DNA from: a virus
Direction: 5' to 3' (one strand)
IMG/VR virus record: IMGVR_UViG_3300021085_000037
Location: 1-57,145 of that record
Length of the DNA: 57,145 bases
Shown here: one piece after another, positions 24,709 through 33,453 of the stretch
How the letters are laid out: each line of letters begins with the position of its first letter
How positions within the stretch are numbered: position 1 is the first letter of the stretch
Made by a program: the position numbers and the translations under genes
The notes under the pieces: model-generated
The model's input: only the letters and a program-made list of their open reading frames with translations
What the model was told of the DNA's origin: nothing
Database searches by the model: none

Positions 24709-27700
24709 TTAACAATTGTCTGAAGCTATTACTGCTCCGTTTGCTCCAACTTGAATCCATATTTTAGGTGCTGCACTCGGTTGAACAGGAGAAACAATGT
24801 AATACCCAGGTGGCACATGTTGACTTATGTCACACGCAGTTCCTTGATAACACACTTCACCAACTTGCGGAATAGAACCTGTTCCATGGAACGACCAGAA
24901 GTTAGAACCAGGACTATTTGTATCTGTATTACACACTAAAGTTTCACTAACTTGAACTGGGCCAAACCAAGTAGTTGTACAAACTGGAGAGCAATTTCCA
25001 CAACAAACATCTGATACAGTAGCTGCTGAATAGCATAATTGAGATTGAGTTGTTTCTCTTAAATCCCAAACTAAATATAAATAGTTGTTTGCTGGTGGCA
25101 TATTTACACCAGTAGTAAGAATACTTGATTCATAAACACCAGTTGAAGGGTTTAGTATTGGAACTAAATCTATAAGGTTAGGATCTTGTAACAATAAATT
25201 CATACCCGCTGGTGTATTTGGATACAAAGCATTGGAAGATAATAATCTAAGTTTATCCTGTAAAGGATCAAAGTCATAATCATCAAACCCTTGTTTTGAT
25301 GTACTCATATTGATTGTAGATCCTGAGTATGGATATGATCCAACTGATGCCTGACCAGTTTGAGAAATATATTCCGATGGACTTCCTTGTGTTAACGAAG
25401 CCAAAGAAGTTGTTACTGGACTTATTGTAGTTCCGTCTGCCCAGTTATATCTATAATGAATAAACTTACCACTATCACTTGGAGAGTTAAGAACAATTCT
25501 AATAACAGTCAAGTCATTACTTGGTGGGCAGTCAACAGTTATACCATAAGATGCAGTACCTTGAGGTGTTACTTTTATTTCTACATCATTTGGAGTGTTA
25601 GTTGTTTTTTGGAATGAAAGTGTTCCTGAAGAATTTACTACTCCACTTGAGAAAACTGTACTATTCCATGTTGCTTCTACCAATATACTACCACTCGTAA
25701 CGGTATAAGGTATATTTATTTGACCTATAGACTGACCAAGATTAACAGTGTATGCTAATACATTTGTTGCATTAACTTGTGTTAAATTAGTTCCACATGC
25801 AGTTCCTACTGCTGGTGTTGGAATATCTCTATCGTTAGTACTTATTACATACTCATTCATATAAGGATCAAATCCACCAATCTTTTGTGTTCCCAATTGA
25901 GTTATAAACTGGTCTCTAAACCATGAACGCATACCATAAGATGAAATAATTTGAATCTGGTCATTACCTCTTGATGTTCCTCTTAGATTAATTACAGAAG
26001 ATCTTTTAGTATCAGTAAAGAACATGTCAGCTCCCCATGCAGCAAAACTTTCTGGATTAAAACTAATACCATATTCTTCAATACGAGCTACCTGTGTTCC
26101 TAAAACTTCAGGTACAGATGCTATTGCTCCTCCTCCAGTGGAATCAGTAATAACATTTTTAGATGCTAATACATAAGATATTCTATCTTCTTGTAAAGTA
26201 AGAATATCTGTTTCTCTTGAGTATAATAATTGTATTGGGCCAAATGAAGGCTCACAATCTTTATAATTAACTAAACCTAAATTAAACTCATTTAAGTTAT
26301 TAGAGTTAGCAGCACCACTGTACACACCACTATATGTCATTCCAGCAAAACGATCTGCCTCTTTATAATCTTGATTAGAAACAGCTGTTACTCTTTGTCC
26401 CATAACCATATACTTAGTTGCTGGAGAGTCTGTTATTCTAAAACTTTCTACTCCATTACCAAATGTAAAGCAGTTACCAAAAGCTAATGTTTGTATTAAA
26501 TCACTACTAACACTTGATTGATCTGTATTAGATCCCCCTGAAGACTTATGATACCTTTGACTATCAGCTGGATCAGTATATATATCCATCATTTCTGAAG
26601 CATCATAAAATAAATTTGGATCAACCTCTTCAGGTTCTGTTTCCCAAACAATCAATTGTCCTCCACGAGTTATTTCAATTTTTGTACCTACATGACCTGG
26701 TCTTTTATCTCCCCAAAAAGAACTACATCTTGGAATACCACAACGATTTCTAAACTTAAGGTCACCAGTAGATGCGGTTTCATCTCCATAGCAAAACAAT
26801 CTTGTTGTAAAACATGCAGCACTAATAGAGCCAGAAGTTGCATAAGGGCCAGATCCACTATTTAAAAATTGTTGACAAGCCATTTCATGAGAAGAACCAT
26901 CTGTCATATCTCTATTATCTCCATACCACCATCTATAAAAGTTAGGGTAATCAATAGATGATATCCATGATCTATCTAAACGATAATGTTTGTCTGTACA
27001 GTTATTTCCTTTTTGACCTCTCCAGTTATTAATAACTACTCGTATTGTAGAACCAGCTGGTAAATCATAAGGGCCAGTATTTGTTGAGGATGATGGAAAG
27101 TTTAATGAATAACTATTAGAAAGATTACAACTTGTGCTGTTAGATTTGGATGATTTATTACCGTAGTTGATATTGGCATCGTCACCTATCTCTGTGTTAA
27201 AGCCACCTGGTTTTATAGACATATATAATCCAGCTAAACTTCCTGGATTTAATAAATCACCAGCACCATATGCTTTTATCTCTAATATCTTACATATCTC
27301 TTCTTGGTTAATAGGGCCTAATGTATCCATCTTGATAATTAGGTTCATCCCAGTTTGTGCTATGTTAGTATTATCTCCTTCAAGTTTAAACCAGAAAACA
27401 GAAGCATCTTCAGGATCTTCATAATACTGACTTGAATATAATGTTTGATAAAGTCCTTCACTTGGCTTAACAACAAATTTATATTTAGTTGCCCAGTATG
27501 GAGGTAAGTTACTTAATGTAACTCTTATAGTGTTTTTATCTGGAGAAGCAGATGGTGGAACAAAAATAGTATTATCATTAGCAACTAACGCAGTAGATGC
27601 TCTACCATAATCATCCATATAAACAATTGCAGTTTCATAATCTCTATTACTATGTAAGCTCAAAGTGTTTGATACTAATAAATATCCAGCAGTACTTGAA

Positions 27701-29535
27701 AAATCTATAAAGCTAAAAAATTCATATTGTATAGAAACATCTACACCAGGTGCTGACTCTGAATAAAAAGTTATAGCTGGTGCTTGAATAGAAAACCCTA
27801 TTGCTGTTGGAGTATATCTAAAACCTTGCTGTATACAAACACTGGTAGCTGGTGGCCCAATAGCGGCACACGCACCAGAGTCTATTGCACTATTCACTAT
27901 GTCCAGACTGGTAGCTGGTGGTGCTATCATATAATTATTAAACTTATCAGTAACAGTACCTCCTTGACCAGAAAGATTTGTAGGTACTAATGGTTGATAG
28001 TTTCCAATAGCTGTAGTACCAATTGGATTCTGAAACTCTGTAGAGTTTACTAAGTCATTCATTGTGTTGTAAATCTGGTTAGCTGTAAAGCTCCAGGTTA
28101 CACTAAATGGACTTGTCTGTTGAAAAGATGTATCTACATCAACACCACCATTACTCTGTGGATTTACCATTGCTCCTGTTGAGGGTGCTGACTGTAATGA
28201 AATATCAAAATTAAGAGTAAGACCAGGTTGAATAGGGAAAGTTAATGCACTTAAATCAAACGTAATTAAAGAGTCAAGAACACTACCACCACCTGGTTGA
28301 CCTATTGCATAAGCTATTCCGTTAGAAGCAACTGGAGTGTCTAATGCTACACCGCCTACTTCTTGTACTTCATGATCTGTCCTGTAACTAATTGGTATCT
28401 TTTGACCGTTTTGATTTACTATATCATATCCATCAACATAGTTTCCATATATAAGTCTATTGCCCTGAATGGTTTGTGCCTTTGCAGTTCGAGGAACATT
28501 ATCATATTGCCTTAATAATTCATCCGATCCTAATACTGTAAATATTTTACTATTAGTAAAAACTATGGTTTGCTGTATATTATCTGACCAACCTAAATCT
28601 GCTTTATTATATCTTTCTATTACATATATAGTATTAGATGTAGATTCTTTATAAAGCAAATCAACTTGAACAACTCTTTTAGATCCTGTAGAAAAACCAA
28701 TAGTAGCACCATTATATTTATTTACCATACCTCCATTATTGAAAGTAGTCAAGTCAAATCTAAAAGGGCCAGGTTCAAACACCGCATTAGTAAATAAAGA
28801 CGTAGCACTATAACCACCATCAGTATACCTATATCTATATGCAAAAGATAAAAATCTTGTTTCCATATAATTTTCATCTCCTGGAAACATTTCAGGCTGT
28901 ACAGTTGGAACTGGTAAAGGAATATTACCACCCGCTGGAGTCTCAAATCCAGGTGGCTTAACAATAACACTTATATCTTCTTCTACAATCCCGTCTACTC
29001 CAGCAACAGGATCATCGTAATTTCTTTTTACATTTATAGTTCGAGGTGCATTTTTGTCATCAGTAAAAAACAATAAGTCTTCTATTTTATTTACACCTGT
29101 TACTAAAAACTTAGGATCAAAATTTAATGTTGTATTAACACCTCCACCATCATCTACAGAAACAACATGATATGTAGTGGTATTGTTATTAGTATTAAAA
29201 GAAACAATCATATCAACCTTACCTGTGGTAGATAATGGATTGTTAGAGTCATGAATAAACCAATATATAGTTTCATTCATTCCATCTTCAAAAGAACCAA
29301 TACAAAATGTAGTAGGTGGTGCTGGATCAGCTGGTTCTGATAACGGACTTCCATTGTAAGATAAAAATGAAAGACGAGTATTCCCCTTAGAATTTTCTAC
29401 AGCTCCAATCTCAGTTGTTTCAGTAGAACCTAAACGTACATTAAGAGCATCAACATATTCGCCTGGAGGAACTAAACGCTCATCCACACTCTTATTCATT
29501 TTACCAGCTATAAAATTTGATCTAATATCTGCCAT
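24709..29535 (-). CDS. P22 gp10-like packaged-DNA stabilisation / tail hub protein
   Basis: The N-terminus 'FIAGKMNKSVDERLVPPGEY' followed by 'VDALNVRLGSTE..EIGAVENSKGN' is the hallmark of the phage stabilisation protein family that plugs the portal-tail junction of podoviruses. The protein is 1608 residues, far longer than P22 gp10 (about 470), with beta-rich repeats through the middle and a Cys-rich C-terminal region (about 1490-1608). The extra length suggests a combined plug, hub and tail-shaft role. Genes upstream encode neck-adaptor-like proteins and those downstream encode tail proteins. Confidence 0.85.
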   Translation of the reverse strand: MADIRSNFIAGKMNKSVDERLVPPGEYVDALNVRLGSTETTEIGAVENSKGNTRLSFLSYNGSPLSEPADPAPPTTFCIGSFEDGMNETIYWFIHDSNNPLSTTGKVDMIVSFNTNNNTTTYHVVSVDDGGGVNTTLNFDPKFLVTGVNKIEDLLFFTDDKNAPRTINVKRNYDDPVAGVDGIVEEDISVIVKPPGFETPAGGNIPLPVPTVQPEMFPGDENYMETRFLSFAYRYRYTDGGYSATSLFTNAVFEPGPFRFDLTTFNNGGMVNKYNGATIGFSTGSKRVVQVDLLYKESTSNTIYVIERYNKADLGWSDNIQQTIVFTNSKIFTVLGSDELLRQYDNVPRTAKAQTIQGNRLIYGNYVDGYDIVNQNGQKIPISYRTDHEVQEVGGVALDTPVASNGIAYAIGQPGGGSVLDSLITFDLSALTFPIQPGLTLNFDISLQSAPSTGAMVNPQSNGGVDVDTSFQQTSPFSVTWSFTANQIYNTMNDLVNSTEFQNPIGTTAIGNYQPLVPTNLSGQGGTVTDKFNNYMIAPPATSLDIVNSAIDSGACAAIGPPATSVCIQQGFRYTPTAIGFSIQAPAITFYSESAPGVDVSIQYEFFSFIDFSSTAGYLLVSNTLSLHSNRDYETAIVYMDDYGRASTALVANDNTIFVPPSASPDKNTIRVTLSNLPPYWATKYKFVVKPSEGLYQTLYSSQYYEDPEDASVFWFKLEGDNTNIAQTGMNLIIKMDTLGPINQEEICKILEIKAYGAGDLLNPGSLAGLYMSIKPGGFNTEIGDDANINYGNKSSKSNSTSCNLSNSYSLNFPSSSTNTGPYDLPAGSTIRVVINNWRGQKGNNCTDKHYRLDRSWISSIDYPNFYRWWYGDNRDMTDGSSHEMACQQFLNSGSGPYATSGSISAACFTTRLFCYGDETASTGDLKFRNRCGIPRCSSFWGDKRPGHVGTKIEITRGGQLIVWETEPEEVDPNLFYDASEMMDIYTDPADSQRYHKSSGGSNTDQSSVSSDLIQTLAFGNCFTFGNGVESFRITDSPATKYMVMGQRVTAVSNQDYKEADRFAGMTYSGVYSGAANSNNLNEFNLGLVNYKDCEPSFGPIQLLYSRETDILTLQEDRISYVLASKNVITDSTGGGAIASVPEVLGTQVARIEEYGISFNPESFAAWGADMFFTDTKRSSVINLRGTSRGNDQIQIISSYGMRSWFRDQFITQLGTQKIGGFDPYMNEYVISTNDRDIPTPAVGTACGTNLTQVNATNVLAYTVNLGQSIGQINIPYTVTSGSILVEATWNSTVFSSGVVNSSGTLSFQKTTNTPNDVEIKVTPQGTASYGITVDCPPSNDLTVIRIVLNSPSDSGKFIHYRYNWADGTTISPVTTSLASLTQGSPSEYISQTGQASVGSYPYSGSTINMSTSKQGFDDYDFDPLQDKLRLLSSNALYPNTPAGMNLLLQDPNLIDLVPILNPSTGVYESSILTTGVNMPPANNYLYLVWDLRETTQSQLCYSAATVSDVCCGNCSPVCTTTWFGPVQVSETLVCNTDTNSPGSNFWSFHGTGSIPQVGEVCYQGTACDISQHVPPGYYIVSPVQPSAAPKIWIQVGANGAVIASDNC

Positions 29536-29536
29536 A

Positions 29537-30457
29537 CTATTTTATCCATTTATCCTGACCTCTTAAGTTTTGTAAGAGTCGGCCAGGGTGTATGTTACTT
29601 AATCTTAATTTAGCATTTCTAAGCAAAGAAGATTTATCTTTTCTTGCTCGATTTACTACATATTCTTGAACCCCTAACTTACCATTCAAAATAGAATATC
29701 TAATATATGCATAGATAAATTCTTCAAATAATTTGTTAACCTGTACACGAGAATCATTCCCGTTTTCTAATCCATCTGAAACATACTCTAATACCACAAA
29801 CTCTCCAGCCATCTGTGAGTTAAAAGTAATTAGACCATCTTGTTTATTAATACTGAATGTTGGGTTTATGTTTGCGGTCTCCGTATTCAAACCAAACTTT
29901 CCTCCAATCTGATAATCAAAACACCACTGTCCATTTACACACCAACCCATCTGACCAGCATAAGGGCCTGTACCTGGATACATGTTTTTTTGAGTACCAT
30001 CTAATCTTTGTATATCAAAGAAAGAATCAGCTGGTTTCAATACATTACCATCTATATCAAATAATATTCTACAGTCATGATCTTGTAAATAAGCTCCACT
30101 CCAGTTTGTTTGTATGTTTTCTGTTAAAGGAAATAACATACCACCTTTCATAAGGTTTACCCTAACCCAGTTAACATAATCAGGAGGTAAAACAAATCTT
30201 AATGTATCACAAACTTTAAGTTCTAATATTTTTATTTCTTTCATTGCATCATAATGCAACTCTTGTATACCACGCTTAGCGTGGAATAAAACTTGATAAC
30301 GATTTATATTATTAACTAACTCATGATTTCCTTGATACATCATCATGAAATTATTAACTATATCTTCTAAAGAAACATATTGGTATGATCCCCAGTTCTC
30401 GTCAGTAGGTATTATTCCACTGTTTTCGTAATATTGATAATCTGTTATATAACTCAT
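29537..30457 (-). CDS. Neck/head-tail adaptor-like protein
   Basis: The 306-residue product contains 'VLFHAKRGIQELHYDAMKEI' and 'LRFVLPPDYVNWVRVNL', a pattern shared by podovirus neck or tail-tube adaptor proteins, where a helix bundle is followed by a beta domain. It is separated from the stabilisation gene by 1 nt and from the next upstream gene by 2 nt, so they are translated together. Assignment is by motif and order. Confidence 0.65.
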   Translation of the reverse strand: MSYITDYQYYENSGIIPTDENWGSYQYVSLEDIVNNFMMMYQGNHELVNNINRYQVLFHAKRGIQELHYDAMKEIKILELKVCDTLRFVLPPDYVNWVRVNLMKGGMLFPLTENIQTNWSGAYLQDHDCRILFDIDGNVLKPADSFFDIQRLDGTQKNMYPGTGPYAGQMGWCVNGQWCFDYQIGGKFGLNTETANINPTFSINKQDGLITFNSQMAGEFVVLEYVSDGLENGNDSRVQVNKLFEEFIYAYIRYSILNGKLGVQEYVVNRARKDKSSLLRNAKLRLSNIHPGRLLQNLRGQDKWIK

Positions 30458-30459
30458 AA

Positions 30460-31413
30460 TTAACTACTTTCTTGGGTTTCTATTGTCTCTAATGAATTTC
30501 CAAATCCATATACCATTTCTTCTCTAATCTCTATACCTATGTATTGACATATCTTAGCTATCAATGTTGGCTCATCAGAATCTGGTAATTCAAACTCTTG
30601 AAAATCAGGTTGAGTTTGATCAAATAAAGGTTCACCACCGACTAAACTTAAGTAAGTCCATTTAGGATCTAATGGATACCTCACATACTGAGCTTGTATA
30701 TCTCCAGGATTCATAATAGTAGTAGGATATACCGTTACACTATTTGCATCCAAAACATAAGCTGGATATGTTTTTGTAGGATTAGTTAACATAGAATTAG
30801 TTAAATAGAATATTTTGTTTTGACTTACTCTTTCAACCTCTCTTGTATTAGTATTAGAATATATAACATAGCTATCTCCAATGTTTGGAAATATATCTGC
30901 ACTTAAATTAATTGTTGTAGAGCTTACTACTCCAGTAACATATGCTTGATTAAAGGTGCTTGTATTGACAATTATAGTACCAATATTTGGTGTTGGTGCT
31001 GAAGCTGGTATTGTAGTCCAACCTACAGCTAATGGATCAATTAATTGATTTACACCTGGCCCAGCTGATACTCCTGTAAATAAAGGAACTGAATAATAAA
31101 ATAATTTATTAATTAAGTAATAATCATTAGGCAGAGTAAATACATTAGCATTACTCTGAGCTAAAAAAACTTGAGTAGAAAAACTATCTATAACCTCTAC
31201 TAAACCTTTTACGATATTAGCATATCCTGTTCCAGATTGACGATTGTTTTCTTTATTAATCCAGTTGTTGTACTGGTAGAAATAATCTTCAAACATATCC
31301 ATCTGAGCCTGTTTAGCATATAGGTTAAAATCTTGTGGGGATATATATCCGTAATTATTTTTATTCGCTATAGCTAATACAGTGTTTCGTACTTCATTTA
31401 TTGATGCCGCCAT
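30460..31413 (-). CDS. Neck/tail adaptor-like protein
   Basis: The 317-residue product begins 'INEVRNTVLAIANKNNYGYI' followed by 'PQDFNLYAKQAQMDMFEDYF', then a beta-rich centre and 'DIQAQYVRYPLDPKWTYL'. The C-terminal helix 'EPTLIAKICQYIGIEIREE' is like adaptor proteins that bind below the portal. It is first in the unit downstream of the terminator and promoter at 31432-31478. Confidence 0.65.
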   Translation of the reverse strand: MAASINEVRNTVLAIANKNNYGYISPQDFNLYAKQAQMDMFEDYFYQYNNWINKENNRQSGTGYANIVKGLVEVIDSFSTQVFLAQSNANVFTLPNDYYLINKLFYYSVPLFTGVSAGPGVNQLIDPLAVGWTTIPASAPTPNIGTIIVNTSTFNQAYVTGVVSSTTINLSADIFPNIGDSYVIYSNTNTREVERVSQNKIFYLTNSMLTNPTKTYPAYVLDANSVTVYPTTIMNPGDIQAQYVRYPLDPKWTYLSLVGGEPLFDQTQPDFQEFELPDSDEPTLIAKICQYIGIEIREEMVYGFGNSLETIETQESS

Positions 31414-31431
31414 ATTATATAAACATTTCTA

Positions 31432-31439
31432 CAAAGATA
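31432..31439 (-). promoter_or_regulatory. TATCTTTG -7 element
   Basis: TATCTTTG on the minus strand lies 18 nt before the adaptor gene start at 31413 and immediately after the preceding terminator. No -33 TTG is evident. This tandem terminator-promoter would reset transcription for the neck and tail genes. Confidence 0.45.
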
Positions 31440-31441
31440 AC

Positions 31442-31478
31442 AAAAAAAAAGAGGTCTACTTTTTTTAGCAGACCTCTC
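31442..31478 (-). terminator. Rho-independent terminator
   Basis: On the minus strand AGAGGTCT (31477-31470) pairs with AGACCTCT (31457-31450), followed by a run of T (plus-strand A 31442-31450). It lies directly after the head-protein gene ending at 31499. Confidence 0.9.
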
Positions 31479-31498
31479 TTAATATAATGTAAACTAAC

Positions 31499-32278
31499 TT
31501 ATGCTAATACAATATTCTCACAATAAAGTACAGGAGAAATTCCTCCCGCTTTTTTTAATGGAGAATTTATCAATGGCATTTCATTTACTACATGAGTCCA
31601 TTCAGACTCCATAGTTTTAATAGCCAAATCTAAAAACGCATTAGAATAACAGTAATCAACCTGAGCCTCATTAATTGTAAAGTTTAATGTTTTAGCATTA
31701 ACGCTTTCTTTATACTCTATAGATAGAGGTGTAGTTCCACCACCACCAGCAGTAGGTATAGGCATCATGATGTCTTTTAGGTTTACTAAAATACAACCAA
31801 ATCCATTTTGTGAAATCATAACAGCTTTATCTGTACCGTTATCATCAAAAATAAGATTATCGATCATTACTTCTGTATCGCTTACTACTGATACAACTTT
31901 TGCATGTAAACCAGTGTCTTCATTTAATACAAAGTCACCAGCTCTAACATTAGACAAAAATAATCCACTTGCATACGTTAGACTGTAAGCATCTGCTGGA
32001 CTCCATATTTTGAAGTTAGCACCTGTTACTTCTAATGTTACGTTACCAGCACCAGCAATTGTAAGTAGTGTATCACTATCTACTTTAGTTACTACTGAAG
32101 TAACCCAAACATCTGTGTCTAAAACTATATCCCCAACAGAAACCGCACTTGCGAATCCTCCTGTCCCGTAAGATAACTTACCAGGAACCGAAGCACTTGC
32201 TGCACCAGCTACTAAAGGGTTAGCCATGTCCGATACAAAATCATACATCGGGATTGGCACACTAATGAACTTACCCAT
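31499..32278 (-). CDS. Head/decoration-like virion protein (paralogue of 32278 gene)
   Basis: I chose ATG at 32278 (MGKFISVPIPMYDF), which overlaps the upstream stop as TAATG; a longer upstream extension is less likely. The 259-residue product has two small beta-barrel-like inserts ('VGDIVLDTDVWVTSVVTKVD', 'AGDFVLNEDTGLHAKVVSV'). Its N- and C-terminal ends resemble the 91-residue neighbour. It follows the capsid gene block, so it may decorate or join the head. Confidence 0.65.
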   Translation of the reverse strand: MGKFISVPIPMYDFVSDMANPLVAGAASASVPGKLSYGTGGFASAVSVGDIVLDTDVWVTSVVTKVDSDTLLTIAGAGNVTLEVTGANFKIWSPADAYSLTYASGLFLSNVRAGDFVLNEDTGLHAKVVSVVSDTEVMIDNLIFDDNGTDKAVMISQNGFGCILVNLKDIMMPIPTAGGGGTTPLSIEYKESVNAKTLNFTINEAQVDYCYSNAFLDLAIKTMESEWTHVVNEMPLINSPLKKAGGISPVLYCENIVLA

Positions 32279-32553
32279 TAGGCAATTACGATTCCAGATA
32301 CTGCTTGTGGAGTAATCACAGAGTAAGTTACACGAGTCCAAGAAGTTGATAGTGCTGCCACTATTGCATCTTGAATTGCTTTTCTCATACTGAAGTTGAC
32401 TTGAGCAGCCGCAGTAATTGTTGCAGTATTACCATTTAAATAAGTAATAGTTGTTGTTGTTCCAGTAACAAGAGCTGTAACTGAAATAACGTCATTGACA
32501 TTCAAAAGAATGTCCCCAGATCCTGTCACTGGGATAGATAAGAATTTTTCCAT
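32278..32553 (-). CDS. Small head/decoration-like virion protein
   Basis: The 91-residue product starts 'MEKFLSIPVTGSGDILLNVN' and ends with the helix-strand 'AIQDAIVAALSTSWTRVTYS'. The next gene carries the same two end modules with two barrels inserted between, so the pair look like an ancestral short form and an expanded form. Its own promoter (32586-32613) suggests high expression, typical of a copy-number-rich virion protein. Confidence 0.65.
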   Translation of the reverse strand: MEKFLSIPVTGSGDILLNVNDVISVTALVTGTTTTITYLNGNTATITAAAQVNFSMRKAIQDAIVAALSTSWTRVTYSVITPQAVSGIVIA

Positions 32554-32585
32554 TTTATAAAAAGTTTTAATGGGTTAATAAAGGA

Positions 32586-32613
32586 CAAAGATAATCAAAA
32601 AAAAACACCCCAA
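32586..32613 (-). promoter_or_regulatory. Bacteroidota-type promoter
   Basis: On the minus strand TTG (32613-32611) is followed after 17 nt by TATCTTTG (32593-32586). The -33 TTG lies in the loop and stem of the upstream terminator, so terminator and promoter overlap. It would drive the 32278-32553 gene. Confidence 0.65.
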
Positions 32614-32622
32614 TTGGAGTGT
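32597..32622 (-). terminator. Rho-independent terminator
   Basis: On the minus strand ACACTCC and GGGGTGT pair around an AATT loop, followed by nine T. It lies 10 nt past the end of the 32632-33384 gene and shares bases with the next promoter. Confidence 0.85.
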
Positions 32623-32631
32623 TCTTTATTA

Positions 32632-33384
32632 CTATTTTTTCTTTAGTATCTTTTTCAAGTACTTATAGATTTCTAAGCCATCGTCACTTTGGAAATAATC
32701 AGCAAGAATATATTCTGCGTCCTCTCCATAAGGTACTGCGGTTAGTTTTTTCTTATTATCTTTTAGATTAAAGTATACATCCTTACCATTATTTCTTAAA
32801 GTAATCAATTGGTTTTGGAAAAACAATACAACATCTTCTTGTACTTGTAATGTTGGATCATTAATTACCTCCATAAAATCATTAGGATAGTTTCTTGAGT
32901 ATACTAAGATATCTCTTTTTAGTTCTGCTGTACTTAATGTATCAACATCACCACCTAAAAGAACTCTACCAACCTGAACAAGTTTATCTAAATCTAAAGA
33001 TCTTGCTGCAATTTGTGCATCTAAAGCAATGTTCTCCATTTCTAAATCTTCAGCCGCATCCTTCTGATCATTAATCTCTTCAAAGACCTGACCGTTTGCT
33101 GGATGATAAGTAAGAAATTGTTGTAGTACTTGGTTATTTTTAGGAACATGTAGAAATCCATCTTCAAATATAATTGGTTCCATAATTGCATTACCATCTT
33201 GTTCATCCTCGAAAGGAGACTTTTGGTTTCTTGCATAACGAAGAGGTCTATTGGTTCCAGTCTCTTCATCGAAATGTAGAAGAGTACTTCTCTTAGAATG
33301 ATGAGAAGATAACATGTATGCTAACGGTGTATTGTTAGACTTTAGCTTATAGCTTTTAGCTACGAATTTTTTTGTTTTTGACAT
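32632..33384 (-). CDS. Conserved virion-associated protein
   Basis: The 250-residue charged product has N-terminal basic residues, 'EPIIFEDGFLHVPKNNQVLQ' and 'AEDLEMENIALDAQIAARSL' helices, and a Lys-rich C-terminus. It lies between the capsid gene and the small head proteins, and both flanks are terminators, so it is an independent expression unit. The pattern recalls proteins found beside capsid genes in marine phages. Function not known. Confidence 0.6.
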   Translation of the reverse strand: MSKTKKFVAKSYKLKSNNTPLAYMLSSHHSKRSTLLHFDEETGTNRPLRYARNQKSPFEDEQDGNAIMEPIIFEDGFLHVPKNNQVLQQFLTYHPANGQVFEEINDQKDAAEDLEMENIALDAQIAARSLDLDKLVQVGRVLLGGDVDTLSTAELKRDILVYSRNYPNDFMEVINDPTLQVQEDVVLFFQNQLITLRNNGKDVYFNLKDNKKKLTAVPYGEDAEYILADYFQSDDGLEIYKYLKKILKKK

Positions 33385-33407
33385 TTTATTTATAATTTAA
33401 TTAGATT

Positions 33408-33438
33408 AAAAAAAAAGGGGAGGAGGTTAATCCTCCCC
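33408..33438 (-). terminator. Rho-independent terminator after major capsid gene
   Basis: On the minus strand GGGGAGGA pairs with TCCTCCCC (33438-33431 with 33424-33417) around a 6-nt loop, followed by nine T (33416-33408). This 8-bp GC stem is the strongest terminator in the window and closes the scaffold-capsid unit. Confidence 0.92.
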
Positions 33439-33453
33439 TAATTACTTACTTAC

